A DNA stretch of 64,000 nt from Carnobacterium pleistocenium FTR1. Its GTDB lineage: Bacteria > Bacillota > Bacilli > Lactobacillales > Carnobacteriaceae. Location: NCBI RefSeq assembly GCF_000744285.1, contig NZ_JQLQ01000002.1:682001-746000 (forward strand), given 5' to 3'. This document shows, one piece after another, positions 9,188 to 18,224 of this stretch. Below the pieces are notes generated by a model. It saw only the letters and a list, made by a program, of their open reading frames with translations. It was not told the origin of the DNA and did no database searches. How positions within the stretch are numbered: the stretch's first letter is position 1; each line of letters opens with the position of its first letter. Made by a program: the position numbers and the translations under genes.

Positions 9188-10175
9188 ACGACGATTCGGT
9201 TGGATAGCCGATCAAGAGATAATAGAATACCAACTGACCACTAAACAAGGTGCTGTTTTTAAGTGCTTAAATTACGGAGCGATCGTGTCCAGTATTGAAG
9301 TACCTGATAAAAATGGGGACTGTGAAAATGTGGTGTTGGGTTTTGATACTCTTGAAGAGTACATTGAGGATTCGCCTTATTTTGGTGCGGTAGTTGGACG
9401 AGTAGCTGGACGGATCAAAAATGGAATATGGGATACGCATAAATTGACTCAAAATGAAGGGTTACACCACATCCATGGCGGACAAGCTAATTTCAGTCAA
9501 ATCGTATGGGACACTGAAGTGAATAAAGCTGTTGATTTTATCGATATTATCTTCACGCATATAAGTCCAGCTGGAGACAACGGATATCCAGGAAACTTAA
9601 CGGTAAAAGTGGTTTATCGATGGACCGAAAAGGCTGTTTGGACTATGGATATTCGAGCAGAGACGGATGCAACAACCTTGTTCAATCCGACGAACCATAC
9701 GTATTTCAATTTGAGCGGATCGGTCAAACGGACCATTCTAAACCATAAATTGCAAATTGCCAGCGCTGCTTATGCTGAAGTTGGAGCTGATAAATGTCCA
9801 ACGGGAAGGTTATGCCCAGTTGATGGAACACCTTATGATTTTCGAACGCCTATTTTTATGAGCGAAGCATTGGCAAAACAGCCTGCTGGCTATGACACAC
9901 CTTTTAAATTAACTACTGGAAACGTGTTGCTTAGTGAACCAGAAAGTGGTCGGCAATTAGCGATTCGTACGACTCGAGAAGCAGTCGTCGTTTTTTCGAC
10001 GACCGGAATGGATGAAGAGTATGTAGTGATGGGCAAAAAAATGTGCAGTCACCTAGGGATTGCTCTAGAAACGCAAGAGCTGCCAGATGCTGTCCATCAT
10101 CCCCATTTCCAATCCATCATTTTAAAACCGGGAGAGAAGTATTTTTCACAAACAACCTATCGTTTTTCTGCTTGA
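9174..10175 (+). CDS. malM: Aldose 1-epimerase (mutarotase)
   Basis: A 333-residue galactose-mutarotase-fold enzyme that interconverts alpha and beta glucose, feeding the glucose released by maltose phosphorylase to glucokinase. Conserved motifs are GRVAGRI near 80, LHHIHGG (catalytic-site His) near 100, NPTNHTYFNLSG near 175 and ALETQELPDAVHH (catalytic Glu) near 300. The best start is a TTG inside the 3' end of pgmB; no ATG gives a full N-terminus. This implies translational coupling with pgmB. Symbol follows enterococcal usage; galM is the generic alternative. Confidence 0.9.
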   Translation: MEFTKRRFGWIADQEIIEYQLTTKQGAVFKCLNYGAIVSSIEVPDKNGDCENVVLGFDTLEEYIEDSPYFGAVVGRVAGRIKNGIWDTHKLTQNEGLHHIHGGQANFSQIVWDTEVNKAVDFIDIIFTHISPAGDNGYPGNLTVKVVYRWTEKAVWTMDIRAETDATTLFNPTNHTYFNLSGSVKRTILNHKLQIASAAYAEVGADKCPTGRLCPVDGTPYDFRTPIFMSEALAKQPAGYDTPFKLTTGNVLLSEPESGRQLAIRTTREAVVVFSTTGMDEEYVVMGKKMCSHLGIALETQELPDAVHHPHFQSIILKPGEKYFSQTTYRFSA

Positions 10176-10253
10176 CAAATCTTGCTAATCGTTAGTTTCT
10201 AACTTATGATAAGGGAAAGAAACAAAAATAATACAGGTTGAGGGAGTGAACAG

Positions 10254-11279
10254 ATGGCGATCACGATTAAAGATGTTGCAAAAAAAGCAGGTGTGGCGAC
10301 CTCAACTGTTTCTCGAACGATTCAAGATCATTCCAGTATCAGCGAAAAAACGAAGAAAAAAGTCCGTTTGATAATGAAAGAACTCGGTTATCAACCTAAC
10401 TTGGCGGCGCGAGGATTAGTAAATCAAAATACTCGGACGATTGGAATCATTTTGCCTGTATCGGACGGGGGAGTCTTTCAAAATCCTTTCTTCTTAGAAA
10501 TGATTCGCGGCATCAGTAAGACTTGTAATGAGAAAAAATACATGGTGGCAATTGCTTCAGGGACAACGGAAGAAGAATTACTGGAAAGTATTCAAATGAT
10601 GGCAAAGGGTGGTCGAGCAGACGGTTTTATCGTCTTGTATTCTAAAAAAGAAGATCAAGTGATTGATTATTTGCATCAAGAGAAGTTGAATTATGCCATT
10701 ATTGGAAAACCTTATCAGCATGAAAATGAAATCTTATATGTCGATAACGATAACCAATTAGCCGGAAAAGATGCAACAAATTATATGATTGGTTTAAACC
10801 ATCAAAAGATTGCTTATATATGCAACGATATGGACGAAATGGTTACAGCTGAACGTTTATCAGGTTACCAACAGGCCATGGCTACAGCGAATATTGCCAT
10901 TGATCCAACTTATGTTGTAGCAGAAGACTTTAAAGGAGCAGAGTATAAGCAACGATTAATAGCATTATTTCTTGCTGATAAACACCCCACAGCAGTAGTG
11001 GCGAGTGATGATATAGTAGCTATGAGTTTGAGCAATTTGTTAAAGGATATTGGCTTATCTGTGCCAAATGATGTTTCAATTATCAGTTTCAATAATTCGA
11101 TTTTTGCTAAAATGACCCAACCAGCGTTAACTTCAATTGATATCCACATTAATTACTTGAGCAGTCAGGTAGTTGAGAAGTTGGTTGAATTTATTGAAGG
11201 CAGACAAACAATACCGATGAAAGTTATCTTGTCGCATAAGATTATTGAACGAGATTCGTGCAAGAATAGAACAGAATAA
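10254..11279 (+). CDS. malR: LacI/GalR-family maltose regulator
   Basis: A 341-residue repressor with an N-terminal LacI helix-turn-helix (IKDVAKKAGVATSTVSRT, residues 4-21), the hinge helix PNLAARGLV near 50, and a periplasmic-binding-protein-like effector domain to the end. It closes the maltose operon. Likely operators are the two GCAAACGATTGC-like palindromes in the malT and malP promoters. Just upstream, TTGACA overlaps the malM stop and is followed by a small CTAATCGTTAG palindrome, hinting at an additional weak promoter with its own control, but no good -10 is present. Confidence 0.9.
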   Translation: MAITIKDVAKKAGVATSTVSRTIQDHSSISEKTKKKVRLIMKELGYQPNLAARGLVNQNTRTIGIILPVSDGGVFQNPFFLEMIRGISKTCNEKKYMVAIASGTTEEELLESIQMMAKGGRADGFIVLYSKKEDQVIDYLHQEKLNYAIIGKPYQHENEILYVDNDNQLAGKDATNYMIGLNHQKIAYICNDMDEMVTAERLSGYQQAMATANIAIDPTYVVAEDFKGAEYKQRLIALFLADKHPTAVVASDDIVAMSLSNLLKDIGLSVPNDVSIISFNNSIFAKMTQPALTSIDIHINYLSSQVVEKLVEFIEGRQTIPMKVILSHKIIERDSCKNRTE

Positions 11280-11280
11280 A

Positions 11281-11324
11281 ACCAAAAAAAGGACATTCTT
11301 ATCTAAAAGAATGTCCTTTTTGGT
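11281..11324. terminator. Terminator of the maltose operon
   Basis: Arms AAAAAGGACATTCTT and AAGAATGTCCTTTTT with a six-base loop, starting immediately after the malR stop codon; symmetrical A- and T-runs make it bidirectional. Confidence 0.9.
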
Positions 11325-11329
11325 CGCTA

Positions 11330-11493
11330 TTTTTTAGTGTTGATTGGTTTAATCCAATTCCTTATCCATAATTTTTGAAGCTTGAATGCCGGAAAACTTC
11401 TTTTAGGCTTAAGACGGTCCATTGGCTCCACAAGTAAACCTGTCTATTCCAGAAAAAATTTATTATGAAGTATCAATACTGTCTGTCAACTAG
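11330..11493 (+). repeat. Dispersed structured repeat, copy A (internally deleted)
   Basis: Starts TTTTTAGTGTTGAT and ends ATCAATACTGTCTG, the two ends pairing with each other. It keeps the GAAGCTTGAA...TTTTAGGCTT second hairpin and the CACAAGTAAACC...ATTCCAG distal arm, but the proximal arm and first hairpin are missing. See the family description in the findings. Confidence 0.75.
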
Positions 11494-11531
11494 CCTTCAA
11501 TATGAAATAATTAATCCAATTAAACTTATTT

Positions 11532-12722
11532 TTAAAGTTTTTTCTCGTAGCCTTCCATTGGAGCAAATTGTCCTGAGTAATCATCGTTCACATTAGCTGA
11601 ATCTGTTGAGAAGTGCATAACAGAACTAAACGATTCAACTAGATAAACTTGCATTACAGGAGGGATAGCTAATTCATCCATATCCAGTAGGCTAATTTCT
11701 TTCCGGATACTACTTTCATCATTTGAAGCTACTTTTTGTACCCATTGAGGTTCACGAATCAATTCTCTTCCTAATGCAACCAAGTTAGCGCCATTCGCTA
11801 AAATGTCATCTGCATCTTTAGGATTTTCAGCTGAACCGACTCCGATTAAAGGAACATTATTTTCTGTTACTTTAACAAATTGGTTTAAGATCGGAGTGAT
11901 ATCAGTTTTATCATTTAATGATGTACGTTTATAACTTGCAATCGATAAATGAAGATAATCAATTTTTCCTTTAATTGCATCTGCAAAATAAAGAGAATCT
12001 GCTAAACGAATTCCAGGAGTTTCAATTTCTTCTGGAGACATTCTATAGCCTAAAATAAATGGGCGATCAGCGTATTGTTTAATAATATCAGCAGCGTGGT
12101 CAATAACTGCTAGAGGGAAAGTAAGTCTCTTGTCTCTTGATCCGCCCCATTTGTCTGTTCTTCTATTTGAATGTTCTGAGTAAAATTGTTGTAGAAGGTA
12201 GGTGTTAGCACCATGCAATTCAACGCCGTCAAAACCAGCGACTATTGCTCTACGTGTAGCTTCTCCGAAATCAACGATGATTTGTTCGATTTCATCATTC
12301 GTTAATTCTTTTGGCATTTCAGAATCTGTTGGGTAAGGAGCTGCAATAGCACTCGCACTTACAGGTTGATCGCCTTTTAATATCCTTGAGTAAGTTTTTC
12401 TACCAACATGGAAAATTTGCAGAACAGCTTTTGTGCCTTTTTGTTTAATGGCCGTAGCTAATTTTTCAAGACCTGGAATCATTGAGTCATCTGCAACAGA
12501 TAATTCACCTTCAAATCCCTTACCATTGTCGCTTACGTAAGCAACTCCAGTGATGATCATTCCGGGACCTCCAGCTCGCGCTCCATAGTAATTTATTTCA
12601 TCTGTAGTAATCATTCCGTTATGAAAGCTAGACATAGTTGTCATTGGCGCCATCACGATTTTGTTTTTTAATTTTTGTCCATTTTTAAATTCAAAACTAT
12701 CTAAAAAATCATATTTAGTCAT
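11532..12722 (-). CDS. NADH:flavin oxidoreductase (old yellow enzyme family)
   Basis: A 396-residue FMN-dependent TIM-barrel oxidoreductase. Motifs in order: KIVMAPMTT near residue 22, the HGANTYLLQQFYSEHSN stretch near 175 that carries family-typical FMN and substrate contacts, RTDKWGG near 195, and VALGREL near 325 for FMN phosphate. It has only the OYE barrel, not the Fe-S and reductase domains of 2,4-dienoyl-CoA reductase. Such enzymes reduce electrophilic alkenes and some quinones. It is divergent from an HxlR regulator with palindromes in the shared promoter, so it is likely induced by a reactive electrophile (inference). Confidence 0.9.
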   Translation of the reverse strand: MTKYDFLDSFEFKNGQKLKNKIVMAPMTTMSSFHNGMITTDEINYYGARAGGPGMIITGVAYVSDNGKGFEGELSVADDSMIPGLEKLATAIKQKGTKAVLQIFHVGRKTYSRILKGDQPVSASAIAAPYPTDSEMPKELTNDEIEQIIVDFGEATRRAIVAGFDGVELHGANTYLLQQFYSEHSNRRTDKWGGSRDKRLTFPLAVIDHAADIIKQYADRPFILGYRMSPEEIETPGIRLADSLYFADAIKGKIDYLHLSIASYKRTSLNDKTDITPILNQFVKVTENNVPLIGVGSAENPKDADDILANGANLVALGRELIREPQWVQKVASNDESSIRKEISLLDMDELAIPPVMQVYLVESFSSVMHFSTDSANVNDDYSGQFAPMEGYEKKL

Positions 12723-12817
12723 TAGTGTTCCTCCAACTAGTTATTTAAGAAGACGATGTCTTTAAATCATTTCTTATATATGTTAGTATACTTACTATAA
12801 ACGAAAAAGATAAGTAC

Positions 12818-12852
12818 GCACTTTAAAGTGCTATAGGTACTTAAAAGTGCCT
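12818..12852. promoter_or_regulatory. Operator-like palindromes between OYE gene and hxlR gene
   Basis: A perfect 14-base palindrome GCACTTTAAAGTGC (12818-12831) is followed 20 bases on by a related site, GTACTTAAAAGTGCC (12838-12852). The centre-to-centre distance is about two helical turns. This is where an HxlR dimer controlling both divergent genes would be expected to bind. Confidence 0.65.
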
Positions 12853-12878
12853 ATCAGAAAAATAAGGGGGAAAATAAG

Positions 12879-13253
12879 TTGGGAAAAATTTATAATCTTG
12901 GTGTGGAAGCTACACTTGAAGTGATTGGTGGAAAATGGAAACCCATTATCTTGTGCCAATTAGGTCATGGAGCGTTACGAACAGGAGAAATGAGAAGAAG
13001 AATTCCAGCAATTACACAAAAAATGTTGACGCAACAATTAAGAGAACTTGAAGAAGACAGCATTATAGCTAGAGAAGTGTTTAATCAAGTACCTCCTAAA
13101 GTTATTTATTCTTTAACAAAAGAGGGAAAGTCATTAAGAGAAGTTTTGATCGCCATGTCTGTTTGGGGAGAAGAACGAATCAATAATGATCAAAAAAATG
13201 GAAAAGATGTTCAGATTACCAGTCAGGACTATACTGGATTTGTTGAAATGTAA
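12879..13253 (+). CDS. HxlR-family winged-helix regulator
   Basis: A 124-residue MarR-like regulator of the HxlR/YodB type: VIGGKWKPIILCQL (helix 1) near residue 12, the recognition region ITQKMLTQQLRELEEDSI near 45-62, and the wing PPKVIYSLTKEG near 73. No cysteine is present in the N-terminal six-residue redox position used by YodB; the only obvious Cys is in LCQL. The start is a TTG preceded by AAGGGGGAA. Divergent from the flavin oxidoreductase it probably controls. Confidence 0.88.
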   Translation: MGKIYNLGVEATLEVIGGKWKPIILCQLGHGALRTGEMRRRIPAITQKMLTQQLRELEEDSIIAREVFNQVPPKVIYSLTKEGKSLREVLIAMSVWGEERINNDQKNGKDVQITSQDYTGFVEM

Positions 13254-13260
13254 ATGCACC

Positions 13261-13354
13261 TTATAATTTTTAATGGTGCTAGATTTAATCTAGGCAAACC
13301 GGTCCATTCCAGCAGAAATTTTATTTTGAATCACCCACACTGTTAGAACTAAAG
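13261..13354 (+). repeat. Dispersed structured repeat, copy B (short, deleted)
   Basis: Begins TTATAATTTTTAATGG and ends TCACCCACACTGTTAGAACT. Only the two ends and the GGTCCATTCCAGCAG distal arm remain; the centre with both hairpins is deleted. Lies directly after the HxlR gene. Confidence 0.65.
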
Positions 13355-13377
13355 GCTAAAAAACCAACAAAAAATAT

Positions 13378-13427
13378 AATGACCCCCAAATGTTAGATCA
13401 AAATCTAACGTTTGGGGGTCATTTTTT
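13378..13427. terminator. Bidirectional terminator
   Basis: Perfect GC-rich stem: ATGACCCCCAAA..TTAGAT pairs with ATCTAA..TTTGGGGGTCAT, followed by T6 on the plus strand and preceded by an A-rich stretch. It separates the HxlR gene from the converging lipoprotein gene. Confidence 0.92.
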
Positions 13428-13508
13428 ATGGCTAAATAGATAAAAGAATGTCGACTTGCTTTTTTCTCCCTATGAGTCATATGAATATAGCAAATAAACA
13501 AGTAAGAA

Positions 13509-13964
13509 TTAGTTGTTTTCTTGAAGAACTACTTTTACTTTTTCAATCACTTCTTGATCATTTTTTTCATAAATAAATTCGATAAATAAATTTTCTTCAA
13601 AATCAATATTCTTAGTGGGTATAATAAAGCCAACCAGGTCGCCTTCTAATAGAGTTGTACGCGTATCAAGAATTCCTTCTTGATTTGCACCAGTGCTGAC
13701 TGAGTAAAAAAGAGTATTATTTTTATCATAAAAATTCATATTAGCTTGTTGAACTAAATCTTCAATATCGCTGTCTGTGTGTTCAATAGCGAATAATTGA
13801 TAGGTTGGTTGAATATATAATTCGTCCTCATTTGATACAATTACTAAGTTTTCGAGAGCAACATCTTTTGTTCTAGCGTCGATTGAAAATGTATGTAATG
13901 TATTAGTTGCCGTACAGGCACTCAAAAATATAAAACTCATCAAAACTAAGATAAACTTTTTCAT
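13509..13964 (-). CDS. Small lipoprotein, possible DUF4352-like fold
   Basis: A 151-residue exported lipoprotein: a basic N-terminus, a hydrophobic stretch and the lipobox LSAC at residues 14-17, so it should be anchored to the outer face of the membrane. The mature part is beta-rich and acidic; 'EGDLVGFIIPTKNIDFEENLFIE' resembles the strand pattern of immunoglobulin-like DUF4352 or telomeric-repeat-like lipoproteins, but this is only a visual impression. It has a good AAGGAG site and no co-directional neighbour, so no function can be inferred. Confidence 0.8.
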   Translation of the reverse strand: MKKFILVLMSFIFLSACTATNTLHTFSIDARTKDVALENLVIVSNEDELYIQPTYQLFAIEHTDSDIEDLVQQANMNFYDKNNTLFYSVSTGANQEGILDTRTTLLEGDLVGFIIPTKNIDFEENLFIEFIYEKNDQEVIEKVKVVLQENN

Positions 13965-14019
13965 TTTTTAACTCCTTATAGAAAAAAATTCGTATTTTTT
14001 TTCAACACCAAGAATAGGT

Positions 14020-14270
14020 TTATAATTTTTAGTACGAATAGATTTAATCCATGCACTCATCCTAAATTTCTGGCGGAATAGGGTGGCTTGTAACCATGTT
14101 AAGTATTCAATGAGAATTACACAACGTTGGCGCTTTAGCGATTACGCTGTGTTTGAAGCTTGAAAGCTGGAAGACTTCTTTTAGGCTTCAAGCGGTGCCA
14201 TGGTTTCACAAGCAAACCCGTCCATTCCAGCAGAAATCTTATTTTGAATCATCCACATCGTTTGAACTAG
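14020..14270 (+). repeat. Dispersed structured repeat, copy C (full length)
   Basis: Reference full-length copy, about 250 bp. Parts in order: TATAATTTTTAGT end; proximal arm CTGGCGGAATAG..CTTGTAACCATG; hairpin 1 (ACACAACG...TTTA...CGCTGTGT); hairpin 2 starting TTGAAGCTTGAAAGC; distal arm CATGGTTTCACAAGC..CCATTCCAG pairing with the proximal arm; end ATCCACATCGTTTGAAC. It fills the gap between ndk and the lipoprotein gene. Confidence 0.85.
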
Positions 14271-14280
14271 AACTTGAAAT

Positions 14281-14325
14281 GTTCTAGAAGAAATTTTATT
14301 TTAAAAATCAACACTATTTGCCACA
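14281..14325 (+). repeat. Second 3'-end fragment of the dispersed repeat
   Basis: GTTCTAGAAGAAATTTTATT followed by ATCAACACTATTTGCC repeats the 3' end of the repeat family immediately after copy C, as if two copies had recombined or one had been truncated at its 5' side. Confidence 0.55.
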
Positions 14326-14331
14326 TAACTT

Positions 14332-14370
14332 AAAAATACCTACCAAGCTAATTTTGGTAGGTATTTTTAA
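14332..14370. terminator. Terminator of ndk (bidirectional)
   Basis: Arms AAAAATACCTACCAA and TTGGTAGGTATTTTT flank a short loop (GCTAATT) just beyond the minus-strand ndk stop codon. Confidence 0.88.
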
Positions 14371-14383
14371 TGGAGATTAACTT

Positions 14384-14785
14384 TTAGTTAAACCAAATGG
14401 AACGTTCTCTGATTGCACTTTCTAGTGAATCAGAAGCGTGAACAGTATTTTCAGCCATGCTAAGACCATACAAGGCACGAATCGTATTGTCTTGGGAATC
14501 TTCAGGATCTGTAGTCCCATTCAATGTTCGAACGCGACTGACTACATCTTCACCTTCTAAAACAAGAGCAACTAATGGACTTCTTGTAAGATAAGTAACT
14601 AATCGGTTAAAGAAAGGTTTTCCATTATGTTCTGCATAATGTTGTTCTGCCATTTCTGTAGAAGCATTGATTAATTTCAGTTCAATAACTTTCAAACCAT
14701 TTCTTTCGTATTCAACTAAAATACTTCCAATTAAGTTTCGTTCTACCGCATCTGGCTTAATCAATACAAGTGTTTTTTCTGTCAT
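14384..14785 (-). CDS. ndk: Nucleoside diphosphate kinase
   Basis: A 133-residue cytoplasmic enzyme that transfers the gamma phosphate from ATP to nucleoside diphosphates. The N-terminus TLVLIKPDAVERN, the RNGLKVIELKL strand and the active-site NTVHASDS (phosphohistidine His116) are all present. The NGTTDPEDSQDNTIRALYG loop deviates from the classical NPADAAPGTIRGDF but keeps the TIR arginine. It has normal family length, an AGGAGG site before the ATG and its own terminator. Confidence 0.93.
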   Translation of the reverse strand: MTEKTLVLIKPDAVERNLIGSILVEYERNGLKVIELKLINASTEMAEQHYAEHNGKPFFNRLVTYLTRSPLVALVLEGEDVVSRVRTLNGTTDPEDSQDNTIRALYGLSMAENTVHASDSLESAIRERSIWFN

Positions 14786-14901
14786 TGCTAATCATCCTCC
14801 TAGAAATACCCTTAATAAGAGTTTAACATGTTCTGTTTCTTTAGGGTAGAAAGAAGAGAACACTTAATGAAATGAAACTAAAAGCGCTAAGGATTTTTTG
14901 A

Positions 14902-15588
14902 CTATTCTAAATAATATTTTTTAGTCACCATCAATTCTTCATTTAATTCATAAACAAGTGGCTGACCAGTCGGAATATCGATAGCCATGATTTCTTCATC
15001 CGATAGTTCTTCTAGGTATTTGATCAATGCCCGAATCGAATTCCCATGTGCAGCAATCAATACAGTTTTATTATCTAGAATTGCTGGTGCAATATGATCT
15101 TCCCAAAAAGGTATCACTCGTTCTAAAGTTACTTTTAGACTTTCACCCATTGGGATGGTCCTTTTTTGAAGATTGGCATAACGACGATCATTCAACGCAG
15201 AATTTAAATCGTTTGGTTTTAATAGTGGTGGCAAAGTGTCATACGAACGACGCCAGATTTGAACTTGTTCGGGCCCAAATTCTTCAATAGTCGCTTGTTT
15301 ATTCAACCCTTGCAAGGCTCCATAATGACGTTCATTTAAGCGCCAAGATTTGGTTTCCGGAACCCATAATTGATCTGATTCTTCTAAAATAATATGGCAA
15401 GTCTTGATGGCTCTTTTTAAGACAGATGTAAAAGCGAAATCAAAATTAATTCCGGCATTTTTAATTTTTTGTCCAGCTTTATGTGCTTCGTCATACCCTT
15501 GTTCACTTAAATCAGCATCCATCCACCCGGTAAATTGATTTAATTTATTCCATTCGCTTAAACCATGTCGCACAAAAATTAATTTCAA
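14902..15588 (-). CDS. gpmA: 2,3-bisphosphoglycerate-dependent phosphoglycerate mutase
   Basis: A 228-residue glycolytic enzyme interconverting 3- and 2-phosphoglycerate. The histidine phosphatase signature VRHGLSEWN carries the phospho-His (His8), [13 protein letters not shown] lies near residue 80 and [15 protein letters not shown] holds the second catalytic His near 180. An in-frame TTG at 15621 would add 11 residues, but AAGGTGG is correctly placed for the TTG at 15588, which gives the family-typical MKLIFVRHG start and the typical 228-230 residue length. Confidence 0.92.
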   Translation of the reverse strand: MKLIFVRHGLSEWNKLNQFTGWMDADLSEQGYDEAHKAGQKIKNAGINFDFAFTSVLKRAIKTCHIILEESDQLWVPETKSWRLNERHYGALQGLNKQATIEEFGPEQVQIWRRSYDTLPPLLKPNDLNSALNDRRYANLQKRTIPMGESLKVTLERVIPFWEDHIAPAILDNKTVLIAAHGNSIRALIKYLEELSDEEIMAIDIPTGQPLVYELNEELMVTKKYYLE

Positions 15589-15785
15589 TTCATCCACCAC
15601 CTTTTTTGTAATCGAACGCAAGCTTTACCATAATTTTACTCTTGTTTTTTGTAAAAGCTATTAATAAGATACCTCTTGGAAAATAAAAGATGAAGTGTCG
15701 AGGTTTGAAAATAGACGCTTTTTTTTTATTGAGCTATACTGAATATAAGTGGCTATTCGCTAGAAAAGATATTTGGAGGGATTAG

Positions 15786-16571
<786 letters not shown>

Positions 16572-16620
16572 GAAAAAACACTTAGAAATAAGGTGTTTAT
16601 AAAAATGAATCAACTTTATT

Positions 16621-16647
16621 CGGAGTAGGTTATCTACTCCGTTTTTT
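16621..16647 (+). terminator. Terminator of the SDR gene
   Basis: Stem CGGAGTAG/CTACTCCG with a five-base loop, followed by TTTTTTG. Confidence 0.9.
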
Positions 16648-16808
16648 GTTTTCATACAATGAAATCGGATACTCGAATCAATTTAAGAGAATTTTCTCAT
16701 TTAAAAGCAACAAAAATAGACGGCAATTTTTCGGTAGGATATACTAGTTAAGAAACGAACTCGTATAACAATGAGTACGATGCATTAAATGAAAGGTAAG
16801 ATAAAAAA

Positions 16809-17828
16809 ATGAAGACTATTACCATATTGATCCCTGCTTATAATGAAGAAGACGTAATTGACAAAATGTACGAAAAATTAGATAGCGTCTGTGGAGGTTT
16901 ATCTCAGTATGCGTTTGAATTTCTATTTGTGAATGATGGAAGTACAGATAGAACCCTTGAACAGATAAAAGCTTTTAAACAAAATGATCCACGTGTGCAG
17001 TATGTGGATTTATCTCGTAATTTTGGAAAAGAGCCAGCAATGTTAGCTGGATTTGATTATGCTAAGGGCGATGCATTGATTATTATAGATGCCGATCTGC
17101 AGCAACCGCCAGAAATATTTTCTGAAATGATCCATTGGTGGGAAGAAGGTTACGATGATGTCTATGCTGTTCGCAAAGAACGCGAAGGGGAAACATGGTT
17201 AAAGAAATGGACCTCTGACATGTATTACAGAGTATTACAAAAAGTTGCTAAAGTAAAAGTTTACCCTCAAGCAGGTGATTTTAGATTATTGGATAAAAAA
17301 TGTGTGACAGCCTTAACTCAACTTAGAGAACATGAGCGTTACACAAAAGGAATGTATGGCTGGATAGGTTTTAAAAAGAAAGAGATTGCTTATATAGCTG
17401 AAGCTAGGGCTGGTGGAGAAACCAAATGGAATATCTCAGATTTGATGAATTTAGCATTAAATGGTATCACCTCTTATAGCACGATACCTTTAAAGATTTG
17501 GTCAATTATTGGCATCAGCATCTCAATATTTTCTTTTATCTATCTGGCTGTTGAAATTATTCGAACAACATTATTTGGAACAAATGTGGACGGATACCCT
17601 TCTTTAATTGCCGGTATTTTATTTTTAGGTGGCATCCAACTCATTTCACTTGGCATTATTGGCGAGTATTTGGGTCGCGTGTTTATCGAAACAAAGGAAC
17701 GACCAGTTTACTTCATTCAAGAATATTCAGAAGGAAAAACTGAAAAAGACGAAGTAACTCCTCGTGAACGAAAAGAAGAAGAGAAAGAGATGGATGTAAG
17801 AAATGACAAAGATAAAAGAGCTCATTAG
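16809..17828 (+). CDS. Polyprenyl-phosphate glycosyltransferase (GT2, CsbB/GtrB type)
   Basis: A 339-residue inner-membrane enzyme. A cytoplasmic GT2 domain (residues 1-220) has ILIPAYNEE, the VNDGSTDRT metal/nucleotide loop and IIDADLQQPPE with the DxD. Two transmembrane helices follow (about 232-255 and 265-290), then a charged tail rich in K, E and R. Relatives load a sugar from a UDP donor onto undecaprenyl phosphate. It overlaps the GtrA gene by 26 bases and is followed by YfhO, forming the three-component system known to glycosylate teichoic acids in Bacillus and Listeria. The sugar is unknown. The hydrophilic tail of about 45 residues is longer than usual. Confidence 0.9.
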   Translation: MKTITILIPAYNEEDVIDKMYEKLDSVCGGLSQYAFEFLFVNDGSTDRTLEQIKAFKQNDPRVQYVDLSRNFGKEPAMLAGFDYAKGDALIIIDADLQQPPEIFSEMIHWWEEGYDDVYAVRKEREGETWLKKWTSDMYYRVLQKVAKVKVYPQAGDFRLLDKKCVTALTQLREHERYTKGMYGWIGFKKKEIAYIAEARAGGETKWNISDLMNLALNGITSYSTIPLKIWSIIGISISIFSFIYLAVEIIRTTLFGTNVDGYPSLIAGILFLGGIQLISLGIIGEYLGRVFIETKERPVYFIQEYSEGKTEKDEVTPRERKEEEKEMDVRNDKDKRAH

Positions 17829-18219
17829 TAAATACGATGAGGTAATTGGGTATTTGATTTTTGGCGGTTTAACAACCGTTGTAAATATTATTGTTTTTTA
17901 TTTATTTGATTCTATTCTTGGGGTGCATTACTTAGTTGCAAATGCGCTGGCTATTATTGTTTCAATTTTATTTGCTTTTTTTACTAATAAAAAATATGTA
18001 TTTAAATCATCAACCCCGACTTTTCAATTGTGGCTGAAAGAATTTAGTTTGTTTGTCTCTTTTCGTTTACTATCAGCTGTCTTTGACATGGGAAGTATGT
18101 GGCTGTTAGTTGATGGATTGGATTTTGATGCAAACTGGGCAAAAATCATCACACAATTTATTGTCGTGGTACTGAATTATGCATTCAGTAAATTCTTTAT
18201 TTTTAAACAAGGAGAGTGA
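17803..18219 (+). CDS. GtrA-family membrane protein (probable lipid-linked sugar flippase)
   Basis: A 138-residue protein with four predicted membrane helices (about 12-32, 38-58, 80-100, 108-130) and the GtrA signatures YLIFGGLTTVVNI near the N-terminus and FFTNKKYVFKS in the middle. GtrA proteins are proposed to flip undecaprenyl-phosphate sugars across the membrane. It overlaps the GT2 gene in front and the YfhO gene behind, the arrangement expected for coupled synthesis of one system. Confidence 0.9.
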   Translation: MTKIKELISKYDEVIGYLIFGGLTTVVNIIVFYLFDSILGVHYLVANALAIIVSILFAFFTNKKYVFKSSTPTFQLWLKEFSLFVSFRLLSAVFDMGSMWLLVDGLDFDANWAKIITQFIVVVLNYAFSKFFIFKQGE

Positions 18220-18224
18220 ATCAG

